Position numbers and translations under genes: made by a program
Notes under the pieces: generated by a model
Databases searched by the model: none
Told to the model about the DNA's origin: nothing
The model's input: the letters and a program-made list of their open reading frames with translations, nothing else
In this document: in pieces, positions 57,418 to 64,000 of the stretch
How the letters are laid out: each line of letters starts with the position of its first letter
How positions within the stretch are numbered: position 1 is the stretch's first letter
Source of the DNA: Bacteroidales bacterium
GTDB taxonomy: Bacteria; Bacteroidota; Bacteroidia; Bacteroidales; F082
Assembly: GCA_016285355.1 (NCBI GenBank)
Contig: JAEEQP010000001.1
Location: 103,853-167,852 of the forward strand
Reading direction: 5' to 3'
DNA length: 64,000 bases

Positions 57418-58320
57418 TCACCATTCGTGATAAATCGCTTCGCCTTCAATCACAGAAAGAGCACTGAACCAACCTATTGCATCACAATCGGAAAGGATAT
57501 TGGAAAACATTGCCGGAAAAGCTCCCATAATAGGATTGACACCAATGGATAGCTTTTGGTTCATCAAATAATACATATACTCTTTCGGAATGCTGTACAT
57601 TTTCACTTTCACGGTATCACCTTCGTGCATATAGGACTTGTTCATAATGCCAACGGGTATCTCGATGTTGTCTTTCAACATCTCAGGACCATTGAAATAA
57701 TAGCCTGCATAACCCTTCATCGGGAACAATTGGAAAAGCTGGGAAGGGCGATTCTTGAAACGGACGCCATTGAGATACAACATAACATTATAAACAATGG
57801 ACGAATCAGGAAGGGTCTGAAAATAAGGACATATACAAACCGCTGCTGAGTCGTCAACCAAGGGAATATTGTTCTCATCATGCTTAGGTAACAACTTTAT
57901 CGAATCAATACCAGCAGCATTATTCGGCATTTTCACTTCGGTCGTCATTCGAATAGGCAATGTATACCAAGTGTTTTCTGCAACATTGATTTCCAAATGA
58001 TAACGCCGGTTCTTCACTCCCGCTACGGGCTCCGTCAAATAATGTCCCGGATTGTCTTCCTGCTCATAATAATAAATTGTGTCTCCCCCCCCAACTATGT
58101 ATACCTCTGCATTAGGAATCATCTCGCGCTCATGTGAATACAATGGCGACGAATAACTCAGAATAATCTCATGCTGCTTGTATTCATTCGTAATAGTTCC
58201 TTCAACGACAGGCACTTTTTTACTTGAAGGCGCATCTATGACAATGTCCTCTGTACACGCAGAAATAGACAGCAAAAAAAGACATCCCAGCAACCACTTA
58301 ATGTTTTTCATTTTTTTCAT
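57418..58320 (-). CDS. DUF4249 lipoprotein (second copy of the TonB operon)
   Basis: The 300-residue protein has a lipoprotein signal peptide (WLLGCLFLLSISACTEDIV, lipobox around Cys22) and the DUF4249 pattern: PVVEGTITNEYKQHEIILSYSSPLY, NAEVYIVGGGDTIYYYEQED, PGHYLTEPVAG-KNRRYHLEI. These beta-rich proteins are probably outer-membrane partners of TonB receptors, in analogy with SusD-like or other surface lipoproteins; their ligand is unknown. It follows the paralogous gene after 51 bp and the receptor gene, so the three form one unit. Confidence 0.85.
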   Translation of the reverse strand: MKKMKNIKWLLGCLFLLSISACTEDIVIDAPSSKKVPVVEGTITNEYKQHEIILSYSSPLYSHEREMIPNAEVYIVGGGDTIYYYEQEDNPGHYLTEPVAGVKNRRYHLEINVAENTWYTLPIRMTTEVKMPNNAAGIDSIKLLPKHDENNIPLVDDSAAVCICPYFQTLPDSSIVYNVMLYLNGVRFKNRPSQLFQLFPMKGYAGYYFNGPEMLKDNIEIPVGIMNKSYMHEGDTVKVKMYSIPKEYMYYLMNQKLSIGVNPIMGAFPAMFSNILSDCDAIGWFSALSVIEGEAIYHEW

Positions 58321-58371
58321 CAGATTTTAAATACCATCTAATAATTTATAACTTACAAAAGAATTATCGAA

Positions 58372-59268
58372 TCATTCATCTTTGAATATGGTCTCAACTG
58401 AAACTACGGAAGATGTCATAAACCAACCTACACCCAATCCCTCAGGCTGAATGTTGGTGGAAACATTCGACGGTGCGCCCATCATTGGGTTGCTGCCCAT
58501 CGACATCATCAAACTATAGTAATAATACACGTACTCTATAGGAATACTACTCAAATCCACACGAATATGGTCACCCTTCTTCAAATCTCTCTTTCTAAAG
58601 GCATAGACCGGAATTTCCTTATTGTCAGCCTGCATTTCGGGGCCGTTGATGTAAAAACCTGCATAACCTCCCACAGGAATCATGGGGCGCTGCGTCAATG
58701 TATCGGTCAACAAGGTATCGTTCTTGTAAATCGACGGAATGTAAATGATATTGGGGTCAGGAAGACTCTGGAAATAGGGATAGACCCACTCTATCGTATC
58801 ATAAAAAATGGTCGACGGCACCGTATCATCGACTCCGTTATATGGCTTAACGACAATGCTGTCTATCACTTCCACATTGTCAGGTAATATGCTCTCGGCA
58901 AAAAGATGGACCACATGGCTATCGGGCTCTGGCACAAAAACGCACAAACGATACAACGTGTTTTTCTTTCCCGCCACAGGTTCGGTAAGATAATGTCCCA
59001 ACCTCTCTCCATCCTCATAATAAAACATCGTGTCCACACCATCCGTAACATATACCGTAGCACCACTAATATACCGAATTTCATCCTTGTTGTAAAAATC
59101 GGCGGTATAGCTCAAAATAGCTTCATGACTCTTCAACTCGTTGGAGAAATAGGCCTCCACCCCTATCATCGGGTCGCCTTTTTCCAAATCAATGACAATC
59201 TCTTCCGTACAGGAAACCAAAAACAGCCCCAGAACCATAAAAGCCAACAATTTTCTATTCAATTTCAC
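58372..59268 (-). CDS. DUF4249 lipoprotein (first copy of the TonB operon)
   Basis: The 298-residue protein starts MKLNRKLLAFMVLGLFLVSCTEEIVIDL with lipobox LVSC (partial quote). It shares with the next gene YFSNELKSHEAILSYTADFYN, GATVYVTDGVDTMFYYEDGE, GHYLTEPVAGKKNTLYRL and a C-terminal VYYYYSLMMSMGSNPMMGAP. The two are tandem duplicates. It begins only five bases after the TonB receptor gene, which ties it closely to that transporter. Confidence 0.85.
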   Translation of the reverse strand: MKLNRKLLAFMVLGLFLVSCTEEIVIDLEKGDPMIGVEAYFSNELKSHEAILSYTADFYNKDEIRYISGATVYVTDGVDTMFYYEDGERLGHYLTEPVAGKKNTLYRLCVFVPEPDSHVVHLFAESILPDNVEVIDSIVVKPYNGVDDTVPSTIFYDTIEWVYPYFQSLPDPNIIYIPSIYKNDTLLTDTLTQRPMIPVGGYAGFYINGPEMQADNKEIPVYAFRKRDLKKGDHIRVDLSSIPIEYVYYYYSLMMSMGSNPMMGAPSNVSTNIQPEGLGVGWFMTSSVVSVETIFKDE

Positions 59269-59273
59269 AGTAT

Positions 59274-61616
59274 TCAGAATTTGAAGTTGTATGAGATGGA
59301 AGGCACCGCAGAGAACAGGTACATGTTCTTGGTCACTATACCTCCGTACTTATCCTGGTCGAAAATGATGGCCCAAGTGTTATGTCGGCAGTAGGCATTA
59401 TAAACCGAAACGTTAAGCTCGCTTTGCCACTTTTTATTATCCAATTTCCCTAACTTATAGGTAAACGACAAATCCAAACGGTGATAGTCGGGATAACGGC
59501 TCTGGTTGCGTTTGCCATTATAAACGGCGTATGTGACCGCATCAATAGTGTATTGTCCGTATGGATAGGTGACAGGCTTGCCTGTACTGTAAATCCAGTT
59601 GGCTGCCACACTGATGCGAGGTGTAAAATCGTAATTGGCAACAAGGACAATGTTGTGAGGCCTGTCGTAAGGTGAACGATACTCATGCCCTCCATCTATT
59701 CCCTTGATACTTCTGAACGAGCGGGAATACGTGTAAGATATCCACCCCGTAAATTTGCCAATGTTTTTCCTGACAAGCAGCTCTGCACCGTATGCACGAC
59801 CCTTACCCGCACGCAACTCTCCATCAATCAAAAGATAGCCGTAAGTTATGGCATTGTCCTTAAAATCAATGACATCTTTCAAATCTTTATAATACACCTC
59901 AAAAGAAGTCTCGATGGCATCGTTATGAAAATTGCGGAAATAGCCCAAGGCAAACTGATCGCATTTTTGAGGCTTCACATTTGGGCTGGTCGGGAACCAA
60001 ACATCAAATGGCAAACCACCTGTCGCTGACGACGAGATCTGCGCATACTGCACCGTCCTGGAATAAGAAGCTTTTACTGATGATTTCTCATCTATCCTAT
60101 ACATCGCAGCCAGGCGAGGTTCTGGATTAATCTCGGTATTGAATATCTCCCCTTTCCCATAATGGATAGAATCAATAACATTATAGAATTTATTAAAAAT
60201 ATACAACTCCTCCTCGCCGATGTTTTGGAAGCATGACAGTCTCATGCCCAATCGAAGCGAAAACCGAGGCGAGGGAGTATAGTCGTGCGTAAAATACAAC
60301 GCATGTTCCAATGCCTTTCGGGTAACCGACTTAGTTTGATCGACCTGAAGGTATTGTGCCAAAGCACCTCCCTTGTCATCAATCTCACCTTGTTTATAAG
60401 ATTGGAAACCTGTAGACAATCCCATTCGAGAAACATGCTTGTCATTCCACAACATTATCATGTCGTATACCATACTGACCGCTTCGGTACCCGCCTTTAC
60501 GTTAAAATCGTAGGGATCATACCGCAATCCTATAGAATACTTGTATTTTGACCCAATAAGAGACAAATTGGATGTCAGCCTATCAGAGAAGATATGATTC
60601 CAACGGATTGTAGCACTGCTATTTCCATAACTCATACCTATCATTTCCTGCATCGAAAACTTGTCATTACCATGATAAACCGACGCATAAAGGCGATTGT
60701 TCTTATCGAACTTATGCGTCACCTTAGCATTCAAATCATAGAAATAAATGCTGGATTTATTCAGGTCTTCTCCCATGAACGGCAAAATAAGGCCTGCGTA
60801 TGTGGAACGACCTGCCAACATTACCGAGGTCTTTTGTTCAAAAAGCGGGGCTTCGAGCATCAAACGGCTCGTCACTAATCCTATTCCTCCTTGACCTCCA
60901 AACTTTTTCGGCATCTCATCTTTTACAGTAACATCAAGAACCGACGAAAGTCGTCCTCCGTAATTGGCAGGAATGTCGCCCTTGTAAAGCGTAGCATCCT
61001 TTACCACATCGTTATTGAATACGGAAAAAAAGCCGAGAAAATGAGAAGCATTGTAAATCGGAGCATCATCCAAAAGAATAAGATTATGGTCAGTGGCACC
61101 ACCACGAACGCTGAAACCCGACGAGCCTTCCGAAGCCGACTGCACACCCGGCAACAGTTGTATCGACTTGATGACATCCACCTCTCCCATAAACGCAGGG
61201 ATTTTCTTGATGGTAATCATATCCAACGTCTGCACACTCATCGCCATAACCGAGACATTACGGTCCTTGCGCTCACCAGAGATTTCCACCTCAGAGAGTT
61301 TTTCCGACTCAGTATGAAGTTTCACATTGAGTGTCACAGGTTTATTCACAACACTCACCTTTTTCTCAACGGTCGTATAACCCACATACGAAATGCGCAA
61401 ATAATGTTCGCCGAAAGGCAGTTCCAATTCGTAGTGACCTTTCTCATCCGTCGTGGTGCCTATCTGCAGTTTCCCCTCATAAATGGAAACGCCAATCAAG
61501 GTTTCGTTCGTTTCGGCATCCTTGATAATGCCTGTAATTTGCCCTTTCTGCTGCGCAAACACGCTGAAAGTCAGACTTAAAAGGCAAATTATGGATAGAA
61601 TTAGTTTTCTATGCAT
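59274..61616 (-). CDS. TonB-dependent receptor with carboxypeptidase-regulatory-like N-terminus
   Basis: The ATG at 61616 (MHRKLILSIICLLSLTFSVFAQ) gives 780 residues. After the signal peptide come a CarboxypepD_reg-like domain (GQITGIIKDAETNETLIGVSIYE ... LRISYVGYTTVEKKV), a plug domain (VIKSIQLLPGVQSASEGSSGFSVRGG ... DDAPIYNASHFLGFFS) and a 22-strand barrel ending in NFKF with a terminal Phe. It takes up a large ligand through the outer membrane with energy from TonB. It is shorter than SusC proteins and has no SusD; the two DUF4249 lipoproteins follow instead. The -7 element TATCTTTG at 61639-61646 sets the start. The substrate is unknown. Confidence 0.92.
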   Translation of the reverse strand: MHRKLILSIICLLSLTFSVFAQQKGQITGIIKDAETNETLIGVSIYEGKLQIGTTTDEKGHYELELPFGEHYLRISYVGYTTVEKKVSVVNKPVTLNVKLHTESEKLSEVEISGERKDRNVSVMAMSVQTLDMITIKKIPAFMGEVDVIKSIQLLPGVQSASEGSSGFSVRGGATDHNLILLDDAPIYNASHFLGFFSVFNNDVVKDATLYKGDIPANYGGRLSSVLDVTVKDEMPKKFGGQGGIGLVTSRLMLEAPLFEQKTSVMLAGRSTYAGLILPFMGEDLNKSSIYFYDLNAKVTHKFDKNNRLYASVYHGNDKFSMQEMIGMSYGNSSATIRWNHIFSDRLTSNLSLIGSKYKYSIGLRYDPYDFNVKAGTEAVSMVYDMIMLWNDKHVSRMGLSTGFQSYKQGEIDDKGGALAQYLQVDQTKSVTRKALEHALYFTHDYTPSPRFSLRLGMRLSCFQNIGEEELYIFNKFYNVIDSIHYGKGEIFNTEINPEPRLAAMYRIDEKSSVKASYSRTVQYAQISSSATGGLPFDVWFPTSPNVKPQKCDQFALGYFRNFHNDAIETSFEVYYKDLKDVIDFKDNAITYGYLLIDGELRAGKGRAYGAELLVRKNIGKFTGWISYTYSRSFRSIKGIDGGHEYRSPYDRPHNIVLVANYDFTPRISVAANWIYSTGKPVTYPYGQYTIDAVTYAVYNGKRNQSRYPDYHRLDLSFTYKLGKLDNKKWQSELNVSVYNAYCRHNTWAIIFDQDKYGGIVTKNMYLFSAVPSISYNFKF

Positions 61617-61638
61617 TTTCGTTTCGCTAAAATTTGCG

Positions 61639-61646
61639 CAAAGATA
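61639..61646 (-). promoter_or_regulatory. -7 promoter element (TATCTTTG) of the TonB receptor operon
   Basis: Minus-strand TATCTTTG, 22 bases before the ATG at 61616; it excludes the longer start at 61700. Confidence 0.7.
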
Positions 61647-61696
61647 CAAAACATTTTGCTTTCGTCGTTGGATTTTCAAGCATTTGGAGCAAAAAC

Positions 61697-63301
61697 TCAA
61701 CTCGCTGCATCAGCGGTATTTACATAAGCGTCGGCCATCTCAATGTTTACATTGCCAGCATCAATCTCCGTTTGCTCTTTCTTCAAAAAAGCGAAAGTCT
61801 TCAGTTTGAAACATTCGGCCACAGGGTCGTCATCGATGCGGATGCAGATGCCCTCGCGTGGTACCTTATTCTTGCAGAACGGTTCGTTCTTTTCCATTCC
61901 GAAATGCTCGACATCGTTGGCCAAATGTTCAAGGAAATTCATGCCCCAGTTGGCATCGTTGGGAATGTCGGGATAGAGGTCGGCAATGGCGCCGTGATAG
62001 AGTATCGGGATGGGTTTCAACCGCTCGGCGATTTCGGGATGCGCTTCCATGAGCTTCACCGTCCAATCATAAACTTGCTGTACATTCCACTCCTCTTTCT
62101 TGCCGTTTACGGGCTTCACGGTGATGCGATACGGCATGAGGAAATTCTTGCCGTGGTCACAGCGGTAGTCATAACCGCCCTGAATCATGCTGTCCGACTG
62201 GGTGAGATAGCCACAAATCTCGCCATAGAGTGTCATGCCTTTGTCCAAATATTTGAAAATCAGGTTGCCATACTCAGTCCAAATGTCCTGACCGTAGAAA
62301 CCCGTCGTGAAACTGCCATATTTCGAGTCGAACTGATTCTTGATGACCGTCCGTGACGAAAACACAGGGCCGTAGTCGATTCTGAAATCGGCAATTTTCT
62401 TGTCGTTCAATGACTTGCTTTGCTTTTCCTGCTTTGCCTTGCCCCAATAGGGATTGACGTACTGCTTGCCAAGGTGTTTAAGCTCTTTTTTCACTTTCTT
62501 ATTGAACCATTGTTCCGCCGAGGTCATCGGTACAGGAATTCTGGTCAACACATTGCCCACTATCACGCTGGTTCCGTGCATTTTGACGCTAATGGTAACT
62601 TTTGTCGAAGGCTCGAAACGCCACAAACTGCTTTGCAGCTGGGTCGTGTCGTAGTGAAGCAAAAACTCGCCCGGGATGATGCGTTTGAAACGTTTGATAC
62701 CTCTTTCGCGTTTTTTCTCGCGCTTGGTCGCATCTTTCGGGAACTGGATGGGCGGTACATAAGCCTCCGCGAACAATTCCCCTGCTATCGTATCGAACGA
62801 AAACGGATGCTCGATACCGTTTTCGTCGACGGTGAAATAGCTTTCAAGATCCTCATCGGCCAGTTTCTTTTTCCACCGCACAAGCGAATCTTTCTTGAAG
62901 ATACAACCATACGAAGGGCAGCCGCGCAACTTAATGAGTTTCACGCGTCCGTGCTTGTTGAAAAAGCCCACGAGTTTTTTGGCTTCATCAATCTTGCCTT
63001 CCTCCTTCAAGGCCATCACCTCTTTTGCATTGGCGTTCATTTCGGCGAGGCCGATTTCAAACTGGTTGTTGGCGGCCAGAAAATCCTTGTTCAGCGCAGT
63101 CTCGTTCATGCAATAGATGACTGGCTCCCCCTCCGTGAATTGCCCTTTCTGCACTACAATGCTGAAGCCGTCCACAAAGGTCTGCACGAGGAAATCCGAG
63201 CCTTCAATCCCTTTCATCTCGCCAATGCGCACAATCTTTGCGCAATACTCCTCTTTCATGTATTCGCTTGCTGTGAAGAGGCGTTTTTCGGGCTTTTCCA
63301 T
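61697..63301 (-). CDS. Putative RNA ligase of the DRB0094/Rnl type
   Basis: The 534-residue protein carries the full set of covalent nucleotidyltransferase motifs: motif I VKMHGTS with the candidate AMP-accepting Lys240, motif III LYGEICGY (Glu361), motif IV REGICIRID (Glu483) and motif V FKLKTFAF (Lys499/Lys501). Residues 1-230 include RVKLIKLRGCPSYGCIF, which resembles the N-terminal OB-like domain of the Deinococcus DRB0094 RNA ligase family. Such enzymes seal nicks or breaks in RNA with ATP. No tRNA-cleaving or 2'-phosphate-processing partner gene is next to it. A Lys/Arg-rich stretch (KDATKREKKRERGIKRFKR in part) may bind nucleic acid. It has its own promoter at 63324-63331. Confidence 0.78.
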   Translation of the reverse strand: MEKPEKRLFTASEYMKEEYCAKIVRIGEMKGIEGSDFLVQTFVDGFSIVVQKGQFTEGEPVIYCMNETALNKDFLAANNQFEIGLAEMNANAKEVMALKEEGKIDEAKKLVGFFNKHGRVKLIKLRGCPSYGCIFKKDSLVRWKKKLADEDLESYFTVDENGIEHPFSFDTIAGELFAEAYVPPIQFPKDATKREKKRERGIKRFKRIIPGEFLLHYDTTQLQSSLWRFEPSTKVTISVKMHGTSVIVGNVLTRIPVPMTSAEQWFNKKVKKELKHLGKQYVNPYWGKAKQEKQSKSLNDKKIADFRIDYGPVFSSRTVIKNQFDSKYGSFTTGFYGQDIWTEYGNLIFKYLDKGMTLYGEICGYLTQSDSMIQGGYDYRCDHGKNFLMPYRITVKPVNGKKEEWNVQQVYDWTVKLMEAHPEIAERLKPIPILYHGAIADLYPDIPNDANWGMNFLEHLANDVEHFGMEKNEPFCKNKVPREGICIRIDDDPVAECFKLKTFAFLKKEQTEIDAGNVNIEMADAYVNTADAAS

Positions 63302-63323
63302 AGTTTTTCAAGTTTACTGAACG

Positions 63324-63331
63324 CAAAAATA
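63324..63331 (-). promoter_or_regulatory. -7 promoter element (TATTTTTG) of the RNA-ligase-like gene
   Basis: Minus-strand TATTTTTG, 22 bases before the ATG at 63301. Confidence 0.65.
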
Positions 63332-63365
63332 CATTTTTTTCGCGACATAACTAAAAACTCCATCA

Positions 63366-64000
63366 TCACTTCTGCAAAACGTCAGTAATCTTTCGGCTGC
63401 AAACCGTCTGCACCACGCCCGAAGTGATTAAGGAAAGCAGAACGAATGCAGCAAGAATGGAAAACAAACCCACCGTCAGGACAAGGGGAACGGACACATG
63501 ATTGGCAAAATTTTGCAGCCAGTGCAGCGAGAAATACACCGAAACGGCAGTGGCCACAAGAATCGGCAAAACATACAACCGCAACTTGGTTTTCAGGTAA
63601 TGCGCCATCACTTCGTGGTTGGTGGCTCCATACACCTTGCGCACGGCCATGTTGACCTCCTCCTGATGCAGATGATAGGAAATGACCCCGAAAAAGCCGA
63701 ACAGCGAAAGCAACATCGCCGCAAGGAAATACAACAACGACAAATGCCCAACCTGACGCTCCTCGCGGTAAAGTTCTTTCTCGCCCAAAAACGAACAGGA
63801 AATCACATCAGTAAAATTGAACGGACGCACCACTTCTTGAATGTATGCCAAAGTCTGTTGCCGGTTTTCGGGAGCGATTTTCACCACGATATTCGGCTGT
63901 GCCTCTGGTGCATATTCCATAATAAGCGGTGAAACGGCGTTGCGCATATCGGAAAAATGGAAGTCCTTCACCACCCCGACGATTCTCCCTGAAGTCACGG
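63366..64000 (-). CDS. ABC transporter permease of the FtsX/MacB type (5' end cut by window edge)
   Basis: The frame is open to the right edge; 211 residues of the C-terminal part are present. Segments include GRIVGVVKDFHFSDMRNAVSPL (a MacB_PCD-like periplasmic motif common in Bacteroidota), then membrane segments LSLLYFLAAMLLSLFGFFGVISY, YVLPILVATAVSVYFSL and LVLTVGLFSILAAFVLLSLI, with the FtsX-typical cytoplasmic loop EEVNMAVRKVYGATNHEVM. Such permeases work with an ATPase in export or envelope processes. The substrate cannot be told. Confidence 0.85.
   Translation of the reverse strand, partial: VTSGRIVGVVKDFHFSDMRNAVSPLIMEYAPEAQPNIVVKIAPENRQQTLAYIQEVVRPFNFTDVISCSFLGEKELYREERQVGHLSLLYFLAAMLLSLFGFFGVISYHLHQEEVNMAVRKVYGATNHEVMAHYLKTKLRLYVLPILVATAVSVYFSLHWLQNFANHVSVPLVLTVGLFSILAAFVLLSLITSGVVQTVCSRKITDVLQK

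Noticed and set aside
1..64000. CRISPR arrays, tRNA genes, 5S/16S/23S rRNA or intact insertion sequences
   Set aside because: No regularly spaced direct repeats with unique spacers, no tRNA- or rRNA-like segments and no transposase frame were recognised. The only tandem array is the coding 87-bp repeat.

Overview
The window looks like a chromosome segment of an uncultured member of the Bacteroidota, most likely order Bacteroidales. The main reasons are: nearly every transcription unit starts with the Bacteroidota sigma-ABfr -7 element TAnnTTTG a few to about 60 bases before the start codon; four secreted proteins end in a type IX secretion (T9SS) sorting domain; succinate dehydrogenase/fumarate reductase is of the three-subunit Bacteroides type; and Bacteroidota-specific families are present (DUF4249 lipoproteins, AAA/DUF4143 proteins, fimbrillin-like lipoproteins). 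Gene density is high. Most genes are core housekeeping genes of moderate GC content, interrupted by more AT-rich accessory islands.

Layout. 1-3.4 kb: a RecQ-type helicase cut by the left edge, a Bcp peroxidase, and a HigA-type regulator followed by a GIY-YIG/RAMA protein. 3.5-9.3 kb: a NapH-like ferredoxin membrane protein, a T9SS-secreted SGNH hydrolase and sdhCAB. 9.4-11.2 kb: RNase P RNA, a RelE-like toxin-antitoxin pair, a possible small RNA and a lipoprotein. 11.3-16.2 kb: prmC, divergent from an EamA transporter, then yigZ, dnaA and a RsmI-like methyltransferase. 16.2-18.5 kb: a queuosine-precursor operon (queF-queC-queD-queE). 18.5-26.4 kb: a DUF3791 pair, two POT peptide transporters, an E2-like acyltransferase lacking the usual catalytic His, and valS. 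26.4-31 kb: an AT-rich island with a Sel1 protein, a decayed PIN toxin with its antitoxin, a remnant of a valS 3' end, an AAA/DUF4143 protein between 53-bp direct repeats, and a CHAP-type hydrolase. 31-37.7 kb: slyD, a large von Willebrand-like membrane protein, an MNT-HEPN pair, an alpha/beta hydrolase, a CatB/Vat-like acetyltransferase and GrpB. 37.8-57.3 kb: a glycosyltransferase, a TsaC-like synthase, an S41 protease, three very large gingipain-like C25 proteins, a small protein with a sortase-like tail coupled to a repeat-rich lipoprotein that ends in a C-type-lectin-like domain, another ATPase-nuclease protein and a TerB-DnaJ protein. 57.4-64 kb: a TonB receptor operon with two DUF4249 lipoproteins, an RNA-ligase-like protein, and the end of an ABC permease.

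The most striking feature across scales is a set of short palindromic repeats. They lie between genes, but also in frame inside coding sequences (sdhA, prmC, the EamA transporter, a C25 protein, perhaps valS), across the queC stop codon, and inside RNase P RNA. This resembles the Rickettsia palindromic elements. Other points of interest are the HigA/GIY-YIG-RAMA pair, the direct-repeat-bounded ATPase, the RNA ligase, a possible diversity-generating-retroelement target domain with no reverse transcriptase in view, and a copied rnpB promoter in front of a putative small RNA. All functional calls rest on reading motifs by eye; no database search was possible.
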